From contig MU623421.1 in NCBI GenBank assembly GCA_025201765.1, positions 62,001-126,000 of the forward strand: 64,000 nt of DNA. Reading direction: 5' to 3'. This stretch comes from Daldinia sp. FL1419. Its lineage: Eukaryota > Ascomycota > Sordariomycetes > Xylariales > Hypoxylaceae. The notes under the pieces are model-generated. The model did not search any database, was not told the DNA's origin, and saw only the letters and a list, made by a program, of their open reading frames with translations. Below, in pieces: positions 1 to 9,567 of this stretch (positions are counted from its first letter, which is position 1; the number at the start of each line of letters is the position of its first letter). The position numbers and the translations under genes were made by a program.

Positions 1-341
1 TAAATAACTAAGGTTAGGTTAGGTCTGTAAAGTTGTATTAGTAAAGCCGAGATCGTGAGTCTATCTGGAATTTGAAGTCAAATTATAGGAATAACTAACT
101 TTCAAGTTAGCTTGTATACGGGCAAAGTAGCTACTTATGATAAGATAGTGCCGTGTTCTATATGAAACAAGAGGGCAACTCAATGTCGTAACAGAGTGGC
201 AGAAGACGGAACAACAGAGTCCATGGATATTACAATATCCCCGAAGCAGTTGGAGTATCCCGGCAAGCGTTCCCGCGTCGGGATATCACGCGCATCACGG
301 ACCACACAGGCGCAACCGAATAAGCATTTTATATAGGTAAT
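1..341. other. Intergenic, 3' flank of TGT gene
   Basis: No coding sequence is supported here. The stretch lies downstream of the minus-strand tRNA-ribosyltransferase gene and presumably holds its 3' UTR and poly(A) site. The first 30 bases include a short AGGTTAGGTTAGGT run, of the same AGGT type seen in other spacers; it is too short and too irregular to call telomeric. Confidence 0.5.
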
Positions 342-1707
342 TCATATATCATCATCGTATAGATCTACACCTACGCCCCGTAGGGCATCTACCGCCCACT
401 TCGGGTAATTAGCCTTGTCCGGGTACAGGTTCTCGAAGAACTGTCGCAGGAAAGCCGGATACCTGTCGGCAATAATCGCGTCCCTGACCTGCCTCATCAG
501 GTCCAGTTGATACCAGACGTTATGCATGGTCAGCAGGTGCGCGGCCACAGTTTCTTTAGCCGTGTTGTGGTGCACGAAGGCCCGCGTTACACCCATCCCA
601 TCTTTGCGGCAGCAATTGCAGCCGCAGCCATCTTCTATGGGACCGAAGTCGTTGGCATATTTGGCGTTGCGCAGGTTTAGGACGCCGTGCTTCGTGATGG
701 CATTCCCGAACCTCGCCGTGCGCGTCGGCCACACGCAGTCGAACATGTCGGCTCCTAGAGCAACGCTAACGACCAAGTCCTCGGGATACCCAATTCCCAT
801 CACGTACCGGGGTTTCAGCTCCGGTAGGAGTTCAGTACAGGTAACTACTACGCTGCAGTAATCTGCCTTTGCCTCTCCACCGCTGAGTCCACCAATGGCG
901 ATACCCGGCGTATCCCGAGCGATCATCTCCTTACAGCATTCCTTTCGCATATCAAGGTCTAGGCCGCCTTGGATAATACAGAACAGATTCTGTGTGGCTG
1001 GGTTCTTATGCGCGGCGATGCATCGATCTAACCACCTCACGCTGCGCTCCATCGCCTCCCGCATTCGTACGGCATCTGGCGAAGTGGTTACCAATACGTC
1101 GTCTAGCTGCATCATGATATCACTACCGATGGTATTCTGCAGCGATATGGAGTGTTCAGGGGTAAGAAGCATGGGTGTGCCGTCGTGAGGACTTAAGAAT
1201 CTGACACCCTCTTCTGTGATATTTGCTAACTTGAGTAAACTGACCATCTGAAATCTGTTTGTTTGTAATAAGTTAGCCTTTGAACTCACTAGGTGGGTTA
1301 TCTCCTTGTATTTTCGTGAGGTCACGTACCCTCCGCTATCCGTAAGTAAATTATAGTTCCATCCTTGCAGTTTATGCGCCCCTCCGACGGCAGCCAATAC
1401 TTCCTGTCCAGGCTTGAGACCCAGGTGATACGTATTGTTCAGACATAAACGACAACTAGTCTCTTCTAGCTGTTCTGGGGTCAGACCCTTCAACGATGCT
1501 TGTGTTGCCACAGGCATGAAGACTGGAAGCTGAACCGGTCCATGAGGAAGGGTTAAGATGGAGGCTCGTGCTCGAGTTGTCTGAGATGGTGGTTAGACGT
1601 AGTTCTTGTACATGCTATATGTAGTTAACATATCAACTTACAGAGCACCTCGCAACGAGATCGAATGTGAGAGCTGCTGAAGACGACGAGGCTATGATGC
1701 TAGCCAT
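342..1707 (-). CDS. Queuine tRNA-ribosyltransferase, catalytic subunit
   Basis: Exchanges guanine at position 34 of GUN-anticodon tRNAs for queuine (base-for-base transglycosylation). Three exons on the minus strand, 1642-1707, 1330-1580 and 342-1254, sum to 1230 nt (409 aa), normal for the eukaryotic catalytic subunit. Exon 1 reads MASIIASSSSAALTFDLVA; the first join restores the family string CSTT and then LTLPHGPVQLPVFMP. The second join restores DSGGFQMVSLLKL, with the general-base Asp. The nucleophile Asp lies in DCVWPTRTARFG, the substrate-loop motif is VMGIGYPEDLVV, and the zinc ligands are in CGCNCC with a following His pair. The second intron (1255-1329) is 75 nt and has no stop, so the unspliced frame stays open, but it splits the conserved GGFQ. 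The fungal enzyme normally salvages queuine with a paralogous partner, which is not in this window. Confidence 0.92.
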
Positions 1708-4199
1708 CCTGCTCAACATCAACACCAGATTCGATATTCCCAAACTGAATTTCTAAATAGTATCACTACGTCATTGGATGAGTAATATAGCAAGGTTCAT
1801 CGGTCCCTGAATTGTTTACTAGGTGGGGTTAATTGCATGAGGCTGTATGCGGAGGTTATTAATTAAGCGGTTGAGTTTTGCGTCGAGGGGTGACAGGATA
1901 GAAATGCGTGGAGAACCGAACTATTTTCGATGATATAGACCTAATGTATTATGTACTGTACTACTTACCTTTTAGACCCTAAATTCTAAACTAAAACAAT
2001 TAAATTGTATTTCAAAGGATTATGTATGCCTAAATAAATTTCATAGATGGGTAAATGATCCAATCATGTAAATAAAAACCTATTGCACTTTGGAAATTTG
2101 TTTTCCATTTTCATCCTAGGCGAACCGCGATGAGGACCTGTCCTTGGGGGCAGATGAAATATTACATTGGTGGTCTGTGTTTCCATGGTATGGGTTGTCT
2201 TTTCCTGGTCCTGCAATTAGTAGCCGACCTATCGCATTTCACCGATATCACCGATTTCTTGTATTACATACTATGTACATATTAGGTCGAGTATCTGTTC
2301 TATCTATGTCTGGATCAGAGTTCTAGTACTTCTGAATGTGTGACAAGAGATACGCGAATCTAGGCTTAATGATCCTCGGGAATGTACTACGGAATGAAAA
2401 AACAATGTCTTCAATGTTTCTACGCACATGATAATGCAGTCACGTATATGCTGCGTCGTCCTTGCAGTTCTTGGGTAAGTTTTGATATGACTAACATCTA
2501 AGACTTTCCCTTACTGCCTTATCACAAGACATCATTGGGCAGGTAAGATCGTACCGCGGCAACATCCTTGATTGTTTTGCTGTCGGTAACAGGCTCCTTT
2601 ACCTTTGTTTAGTAAGGGTATCCCCAGTACATAGTATATTGTATCCCCAGCGCTTTTTTTTTTATACCTGCTTTCGATTCAGCCCTTTCCCACAAAGCCT
2701 CGTGGTCCCCAGCAAAAAAAAAATTAAGAACAAACTACACACCCTAGTCGCGGGAGAAAAATTAAATAGTGGGCTGTGGCCTGACAGACCCTGTAAGTAA
2801 TTCCGAATTCGGGAACGATCGGGCATAAACTACCAACGACGCGGCTCCTCTGAATTACACCTGGCTAAGCTGCTAAGGTAAGAAAGTAATTTTTTGTCAC
2901 CTCCTTCCTCGACCTGCCACCAAAATCATACGATCTTGACATTGCTGGACATTTATGGAAGGGGACTCGGCCAGTCCACCCGCATTTTTTCTCCTTATCC
3001 TCCTGTGTTCTCCAGTATCATCCTCTATTTTCCTATCGAATGGGACGCTAGGGCGTAAAAAAAGACGGTTCTAGCCTTTCTTTCTTTCTTTTTATTATTA
3101 TTCTTGTCTTATTATTACCGCTGTAAGAATAATAAATTTTCAATTACATGGGCAAATTATTAGGTATTATGGGACTCGTTAAACCTGTTGGATCTTATTG
3201 ATGGTCATTTCATCAAAATATACAGGTATCCAGTACCTACGTACCTACCTACTTTTTTTCTATTCATGGTATCTTTTAGGCGTCGACGATGGTTCTAGTG
3301 GATGGTTCAGACTCCAGAGTGCATCTTGTGCTCCGAGATCTCCCTTCATTTTTGCACTACCCAAACTACATACCCTTTTCAACCCGCAAAATCGCAAGAT
3401 TCGCCCCCGGCTATATCTCGCTATTCACACAAGATTCTTGCCCCGTCTCCATCTACGTCTCGGCAAATACAATAATTGCTTATTTTTCTTGCGTCATCTC
3501 GACCCCAGAGAGACCGAGCTTAAGTGAGCTGCAGCGAGTTGCCTCACTTGGCCTTCCGGTCTGTGTGTCTGTATCTGTGGTATCATATACGGTATTGCAC
3601 GTCGGTGTCCTTTTGTGTCCTCTACTTTTCCACTTCGTACGCTGTAACTTCCATGTATGTATGCGTGTCACTGTAAAATCCTGGTCGATAGGAGACTCAT
3701 CGATCACCAGCTTAGCAGTTCGTCGCGTTCAAGTGCCCGGACGATCTGCTTTCCTTGGTGCTTTATTTTGTATGTGTACAAAGCTGTGCCCAATCCAGCC
3801 AACCCAGTGTCACAGGCTGCAGAATTGCATCGCAGGACCTTATGTGACAGGGAACCCTTCTCTGTTCAACGTACTTTGGTATTTTTTCCCTTTAGCTTGG
3901 GCCTTGGGCCAGTGTGGGTTTTTAATTTGAATCAAACCCTTTCCCATGTGGCTTGGCCTCCATTCTTTATATATATACCTACCTACCTATGTATTCATCC
4001 ATTATCCATTATCCATTATCCGTTGTCCATTATCCGTTGTCCATATACATATACCTACCTACCTTACTCAGCCTGTCCGTAATTTGATTCTTCTGATATC
4101 GTAGCCTTTTGATCTTGTAGTCGTGTCGGTATTGTTCTTGGTATTCCTATCTAAATCATTCATTACCCACCACTCTCTACCCTTGTGAGCTTACAGGCG
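1708..4199. other. Intergenic, no gene recognised
   Basis: A 2.5-kb spacer between divergent genes (TGT leftward, 2EXR protein rightward). It holds homopolymer T and A runs near 2657 and 2715, a TTTC-rich run near 3079-3094 and ACCT repeats near 3236-3256 and 3978-3988. Open frames of about 110-210 codons between 3198 and 4082 overlap each other, have no recognisable domain and lie in pyrimidine-rich DNA, so I treat them as promoter or 5' UTR sequence. Confidence 0.5.
3998..4043. repeat. Tandem CCATTAT/CCGTTGT repeat
   Basis: About six imperfect 7-bp units (CCATTAT alternating with CCGTTGT) stand in tandem, roughly 160 bp upstream of the 2EXR gene start. The order of the two unit types suggests slippage after one unit mutated. 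Confidence 0.7.
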
Positions 4200-4889
4200 A
4201 TGTCGGACCAGGCCTCATTTACTCGTTTCTCTTTGTTGCCTACCGAGTTGAGACTTCAAATATGGCGACATACTTGCCACCAAAGGGTTGTCGAAGTTTT
4301 ATACGATAGCCAGGATGACCGGTGTACATCGTCAACAGCACCACCAGCCGCCCTCCACGTCTGCAGAGAATCAAGATTCGAAGCGTTAAGAATCTATAGG
4401 AGATCCTTCGGTACAAAATCCCACGAGCCGAGGATATACTTTTCTCCCGATTTGGACGTACTCTACCTCCCTCGGCCTCCGTTCATGGGTTATGACGACG
4501 CCTTACGGTCTTTTACGGAGCTCGTTTCTGGCATCGATGATACTGTCAACCTTGCACTCGATTATGTTAACCCTGACATTAGACGGCCGTGGGAGACATA
4601 CAACAAATACGCCTTAATGCAAAGCTTTCCCAAAGTGAAGGAAGTCGACTTGGTCCTGGGCGCCGACTCACCAGCACCAGCGGAAGAACATGGCCACGAG
4701 GATATAGGGCTAGTAGATCCGACAGGTGATATATTAGCTTTATGCCGTCTACTTTCCGACATCAAGCAATCGTTCTTTTACGAAGTTGGCTCCAACTACA
4801 CCATCGGCGACACCAAGGAAGAATTCTTCGAGCACCCTGTCTTACCCCCCCTGGTCCTAAAATCAAAGATTACCTGTGCTCATGCCTAA
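4200..4889 (+). CDS. 2EXR domain-containing protein
   Basis: Single-exon protein of 229 aa from the ATG at 4200; the frame is open a few codons further upstream but has no ATG there. The N-terminus FTRFSLLPTELRLQIWRHTC is the hallmark of the fungal 2EXR domain (F-box-like, PxELRxxIW). It is followed by the usual LHVCRESRFEALRIY segment and a DVLYLPR-type beta segment near residue 95. 2EXR proteins are abundant in filamentous ascomycetes and have no assigned biochemical role; a protein-interaction role by analogy with F-box proteins is inference. The C-terminus (after about residue 165) is not conserved to my eye. A late intron could change the last 20 residues, because GT-containing sites occur near 4850. 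Confidence 0.8.
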   Translation: MSDQASFTRFSLLPTELRLQIWRHTCHQRVVEVLYDSQDDRCTSSTAPPAALHVCRESRFEALRIYRRSFGTKSHEPRIYFSPDLDVLYLPRPPFMGYDDALRSFTELVSGIDDTVNLALDYVNPDIRRPWETYNKYALMQSFPKVKEVDLVLGADSPAPAEEHGHEDIGLVDPTGDILALCRLLSDIKQSFFYEVGSNYTIGDTKEEFFEHPVLPPLVLKSKITCAHA

Positions 4890-5512
4890 TTCTACGATCC
4901 GGCTATACCTTCGTCGGGGGTTATCATTTTATGGTTCACTGCGCATTTACGGAGTCCGCCTAAAAGCTTATAAGAGCGATACCCCGTTGTGGCTGACCAT
5001 AACTATCTTTTAATCAGCGTATACCTAATGAAATATAATATACCAGCATTCCTATACCGGTTGTTCATGACCCTTCATTCTACTATAGTGCTTCCAGGCC
5101 TTCGCCACAGCATTCAGAAATATCGGCGTCCAATGTGGTTTAGCGAATTCTGTATTATCCGGGTATTGACTGGTATGGTAATCTTCTCTTTCAGCATAAG
5201 ATGTGATGTCTCATTTGATTTCTGGGTACGGGCTTGTCTAACTCCTGCCTGGGGATCGCCTATTGTGCTTTCGAGTGTGACGGGCGATTTGCCGAGGTGA
5301 AGCTGATGTTTACTTGTCACTAGCCAACTTCGATACCCTCAACCCAGCCTTGTCCTTGGGCATTGGCTACTGAGGCTGAACCAACTAGCCCATACAAGGT
5401 AGACATAAATAACGCTGGCTCTCCTCAGTTCATGACAAGCAGTGATAGAATGTACGGAGGCACCAAGGTCAAAGGCAATGAACCACAGGGTTCGGTCTTG
5501 ATCTAGGGAACT
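4890..5512. other. Intergenic, convergent 3' flanks
   Basis: Spacer between the 3' ends of the 2EXR gene (+) and the metallophosphoesterase gene (-). Only short overlapping open frames are present, with no recognisable domain. It presumably contains both poly(A) sites. Confidence 0.5.
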
Positions 5513-6421
5513 TCAATAAAAAGTACTCAGGGTTGATGCTGTCGACAGTGAAGGGGTAGGGGTAGGGTCAGGGGCCGGGTCGTCGATTTTGGGCGCGATA
5601 ATTTCAACATACCGCTCCATATCAAAATCGGGACATTCCTCAGGATATCCTCTTTGGTTGCTGTAGAGTTGCATTCCTGTCTCCCAGTCGATCTGGCGGC
5701 AGTTATAGTGTGTACTTCCAAAGGCCCATAGCTTTACAGACTTAGCTCCAGTCCATGGGTGCTCTCCCGTCAAGTCTGACGCGTGTTGGTACTTGAGACC
5801 CTCGGGATCTACGTCGTGACGTGGCCCTATGATTCGGGGGTCAATGGTCGGGCAATGATGGGTGAGGATGATAATGGAGCGTTTAGGGTCTTGCTTCGCA
5901 ATTGTCGCGACTTCGCGCGAGAGATATGACATAGTCTCAAGATGGGCGGCTATGTGTCTTTGGATGTTCCAGCCAACAATCACCAACTCGTTTCGGTAAA
6001 GTCTATCCGTGCCGTGCCGCAGATGTCGAGGCGGAAAAGTGAACAACGTTCCCCCGAGGACAGTAATTCTCTCACCGGGTATGTCATATCGGCTATTGTT
6101 AAGGAAAACAAAGTCCCCCCATTTCTCGCCTCTTTTCGAATACGCTTTTAGCATTTTGCAATAATTGTTGAGGGACTCCATTTCACGTTGAGCAAGCTCG
6201 TAGGTCGACTTGTTTCCCTCCTTAAGGCCATGGACATAAAATATCGCGTCGAACCTTCCAAGATGGCGCTCGATAAAAGTTCGGTATTGCTGGGAGTGAT
6301 AGACCAAGTTGCCAATATCTCCCAGGAGTGCTAGATACGGGGCTCTGGGATAGATGAAGAATCGTTCATAGCTCTCGTCTTGCTCCAAATGGAGATCTGA
6401 CATGATCTGAAGCCGGACCAT
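5513..6421 (-). CDS. Calcineurin-like metallophosphoesterase with degraded metal site
   Basis: Single-exon 302-aa protein of the calcineurin-like phosphoesterase fold. Visible family motifs are SDLHLE (residues 8-13, Asp9 and His11), LLGDIGN (33-38, bridging Asp35) and LTHHCP (186-191). Two canonical motifs are broken. The expected GNHE reads GLKE at 65-68, losing the Asn and His that normally bind metal and activate phosphate. The expected GHTH reads GSTH at 235-238, losing the first His. The reading frame is intact with no intron at either place, so this is not an artefact. The family hydrolyses phosphomonoesters or diesters using two metals; loss of three ligands suggests weak activity or a non-catalytic role (inference). 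The tail from about 285 is Pro/Thr/Ser-rich. Its promoter faces that of the eIF2B-alpha gene. Confidence 0.85.
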   Translation of the reverse strand: MVRLQIMSDLHLEQDESYERFFIYPRAPYLALLGDIGNLVYHSQQYRTFIERHLGRFDAIFYVHGLKEGNKSTYELAQREMESLNNYCKMLKAYSKRGEKWGDFVFLNNSRYDIPGERITVLGGTLFTFPPRHLRHGTDRLYRNELVIVGWNIQRHIAAHLETMSYLSREVATIAKQDPKRSIIILTHHCPTIDPRIIGPRHDVDPEGLKYQHASDLTGEHPWTGAKSVKLWAFGSTHYNCRQIDWETGMQLYSNQRGYPEECPDFDMERYVEIIAPKIDDPAPDPTPTPSLSTASTLSTFY

Positions 6422-7462
6422 CGCGACGTCAGGTAGCTTCTCGCGCGCAATGGTGTTATGGTCGTAGCGATATAGTCTAAACTAAGCGGCTATGTGGTTA
6501 TAAGCGTGATGGGTTTGCTAAGTTAGTCTCACGTTTTGAAAGAATAGCTCTTAGAAGGCTGCGTATGAATACCTCAATATATTAGGCACCCAGGCATGGA
6601 TAGGTCACCGGGTAGTGTAGGCGCAAACCTCTGCTTGAAAATGCTTAGTTACTGGGAGATGACAGTTTTGGGGGAACTTTTAACTACGACGCGTACGAAG
6701 AGGCATGCTTTCCTTTTGTCTTTACTCTTCGCCGATCTAGCTTGCTGGAGGCCAAACAGGGAATATATGCCCACCTTATATATAAAAGAGTGGCGGTGGT
6801 TACGGATATTCATATACACGCTATGAAATCATACGTAACTCCTTTAAAATTCTGGATGATAATTGAGAAGCCTTACCCCCGATTATGATATAACTAGGTA
6901 CCTACCTACTCAGTTGGTTTAATCAGGAAAGTGAGTGCGTACGTGGTGAATACAATCAAGGCAACATTGAAGTTGCAGTGGCTAGCCAATGATAAGGCAC
7001 ATATGGGAGTGGAAGTAACATTGATGAGAAAGGAGGACTACATACCTACACTAGTACCTAACCTAGCCTACTGTGTACCTAGGTTAGCCGGGTTAGACTC
7101 CTAGACTCAAGAGAACCCCTGAAATTAGATGTACTGTAGTACCTGCCATCAGTGCAAATGTGGGGCGACAACCATGCAATTAGCCGCACCTGCAGATAGA
7201 GTTTCGTGGGAGGGGGGGTCGGGGGCCAAAGATAGCTGCGAGATGCCCCGCGATTTGACTCACACCTAAACTTTAAGCAAAAAAAAAGTTGAAGATCATA
7301 GTGACCAAAGTACTTGAAGCTTCCGCTCTATACAGGTACTTACATGTAAATACCCTTTTCGTTGCATTGTTAAATAGGTACCTACCCAATATCCTCCCTC
7401 ATAATATCCTCACTTTTATTTGCTTATCGTAGAAACCCGCACTTTCCCAGTGCGCACTCAAC
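6422..7462. other. Divergent promoter region
   Basis: A 1-kb spacer between the divergent metallophosphoesterase (-) and eIF2B-alpha (+) genes. It contains ACCT/AGGT microsatellite patches near 6896-6911, 7046-7110 and 7376-7388, and A-rich and G-rich short runs near 7204-7290. No coding sequence is supported; a 76-codon frame at 6596-6826 has no recognisable features. Confidence 0.5.
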
Positions 7463-8641
7463 ATGGCGACAATCAGCCAAAATGATCGCGAAATACCGAT
7501 TCGCGACAATCCAGACCTCGAGTCTTTCGAGTAAGCTCCCCCCACGTCCCGCTCCAAGCTCGTACATCTAGTAGTATATTTCCCAGACCAACAAGCCTAG
7601 CCATGTGCACTCACCGTCACCAGTATAGTTAGCACCTACGAGAAGCTCCTGGCCGAGGACCCGGACCTCACGATGCCTGTGGCGGCGATAGAGGCGCTGA
7701 TCGAGGCGCTCAGCCAGTCGTCGGCGAAAACCGTCTTTGAGACTATGGACCTCATCAAGACGCAGTCTTCGAAGCTGCGGCTCGCCGTGCGTAACCCCGT
7801 CGCCTTGACCCACGGAACGGACCTCTTCCAGCAGTACCTCGTCCTGTCGCTTAAGCAGCCTGGCCCGGACGGAAAGGAGACTAGCAGTCACGAGAACTTC
7901 GAGGTCGTTCGCCAGCACTTGATGAAGAATGGTAGGTTGTTTGCGCAGCGCGCGAAGCAGGCTCGCGAGCAGATTGCTACGGTTGGCCGTCCGTATATTC
8001 GCAATGGGTATACGATCCTGACGCATGGTGGGTCGAGAGTCGTTGGAACGCTGTTGGGGCGGGCGGCGGAGTCGATTTCGGGAGACGCGAAGAGGAGATT
8101 CAAAGTCATACACGTAGTGAACGAAGCGCGGCGGACCGAGAGCCTGAGAGTGGTGGCGGCCTTGAGAGCGAAAGGAGTCGAGGTTGCGACGATACCCGAG
8201 TCGGCGGCTGCGTATACGATGGGCAAGGTCAACATGATTATAGTCGGAGCTGAAGCCGTGACGGCCAACGGAGGCGTAATTTCGAGAATGGGGACGTATC
8301 AGCTGGCCTTGATAGCTAAGGCCCGTAAGAAGGACTTCTACGTTGCGGCCGAACAGCACAAGTTCGGCAGAACGTTTCCCTTGGACCAGTTTGATCTCGG
8401 GTTCGACCAGGGCGTGCTGGATTTCCACGCGAAAGACCAAGGTGGAGATGAGAAGAGCCCGCAGACTAATCCGGATCCCGTGGATTATACGGTATGCTGG
8501 ATATCCTCATGACTGACGTTACTTTTCGATTTGCTGACATAAACGTTGTAGCCACCGGAATTCATCACGGAATTCATTTCAGACTACGGCGTCCTCACGC
8601 CGACAGCTGTAGCCAAGCAGGTTATAGATCTGTTGTACTGA
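7463..8641 (+). CDS. GCN3: Translation initiation factor eIF2B subunit alpha
   Basis: Regulatory alpha subunit of eIF2B, the guanine nucleotide exchange factor for eIF2 in the cytosol; with the beta and delta subunits it senses phosphorylated eIF2. Three exons, 7463-7530, 7624-8491 and 8552-8641, total 1026 nt (341 aa). Exon 1 starts MATISQNDREIPIRD; the join gives STYEKLLAEDPDLTMPVAAI, matching the yeast Gcn3 N-terminus in layout. The central region carries the family strings ENFEVVRQHLMKNG, ILTHGGSRVVGTLL, IIVGAEAVTANGGVISRMGT and FYVAAEQHKFGRTFPLDQ. The last exon gives PPEFITEFISDYGVLTPTAV and ends LLY, as in the family. Length is slightly above yeast Gcn3 because of an N-terminal extension. 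The reverse strand has a 290-codon open frame that is only a shadow. Confidence 0.95.
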
Positions 8642-9567
8642 GGTCTCAGCCCACGTCACGGCACACTATTCTGCGAGCCTGATTTTGCCTAGCACAGGTT
8701 TTATACCTCGGGTATACGCGCCGTCCATACCTTACGCTGAGGGAAGATGCGACGTTGGGGCTGGCGTTAACGCACTCTACTACCCCCCTAGTAAAGCACT
8801 TACAGCAAGGAAACCGTGGTTTACGTGGGCCATACGGCTTCGCTGCTGTGGTATTGTTTGGAGACTATTAATCGATCTTACAACGCTCACCCTTAGAGAC
8901 ACTTGCATCACATAGGGGGGTTATCACGATATCCAAGTCCTTGGCGATTTATTGGGGGTGATTGACCGTAGGGTATTGACGTAGATATCATACCATTACC
9001 ACGCACCACGAATTTAGGTAGTGTACGCATTAGCTACGATGGAAAACCATCGCGCTGTATGGATCTCACTTAACCCATGCCACTACTATAGGAAAAAAAA
9101 TTTAAATTTTTTTTCAAGATACGTTTATGATGATCAACGAATAAGATTATGGCTGTAATAGGAAACTCGTAAATTTAAGTGAGTGAGTAGTTTTTTGCCA
9201 TCTTAGATACACCGGTCAAATGCAGGGCTTTTCCTTTTGGCCACATTGGCAATGCTCACATATCCCCGCCGTTTTTCTTCCTTAGTGAAAGAACTTTCTC
9301 TTCTTCTTTTCTTTCCTACTGCATCTGTGGAGTTGGAGGGTCTCATTTACAGATAGATACCATACTATACGGCAAGCTAGCTGCGAACGCCTGAGCGGAT
9401 GTTGAATCCGCTCTAGCAGCCACACCGTGTTGGTATTGTTAGCGGGTGGGATTTAGGTAGACCGACCTAGTTGTTGGAACTGGGTTCGTATCCCGATTCA
9501 CTGCTGGGACTAAGGCGAAGCAAATCTTATCTGAAGTGGCTGGTTACGTTGAATATCTTGCTAGCTT
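8642..9567. other. Convergent intergenic region
   Basis: Spacer between the 3' ends of GCN3 (+) and EGT1 (-). Its main feature is the AT palindrome at 9092-9115. A T-loop-like string near 9480-9500 did not fold into a tRNA. No coding sequence is supported. Confidence 0.5.
9092..9115. terminator. Perfect 24-bp AT palindrome between convergent genes
   Basis: The sequence G-A8-TTT-AAA-T8-C is a perfect palindrome. It sits 450 bp beyond the GCN3 stop and 450 bp beyond the EGT1 stop, in a convergent spacer. The A and T runs could serve as poly(A) or termination signals on both strands (inference); I cannot show that transcripts end here. Confidence 0.4.

Noticed and set aside
1..30. Telomere-like AGGTTAGGTTAGGT
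   Set aside because: Fungal telomeres are TTAGGG arrays; this is a short AGGT-type run like others in the spacers.
1255..1329. Possible 25-residue insertion in the tRNA-ribosyltransferase
   Set aside because: It starts with GTACGTG and ends with AAACAG and splits the invariant DSGGFQ; it is an intron.
3198..4082. Overlapping frames up to 213 codons
   Set aside because: No domain, pyrimidine-rich composition, overlapping each other, upstream of a real gene.
7568..8440. 290-codon open frame antisense to eIF2B-alpha
   Set aside because: Arg/Leu-rich shadow of a well-supported gene on the other strand; no family.
9400..9510. tRNA-like T-loop (GGTTCGTATCCC)
   Set aside because: I could not pair a 7-bp acceptor stem or find D and anticodon arms at the right spacing.
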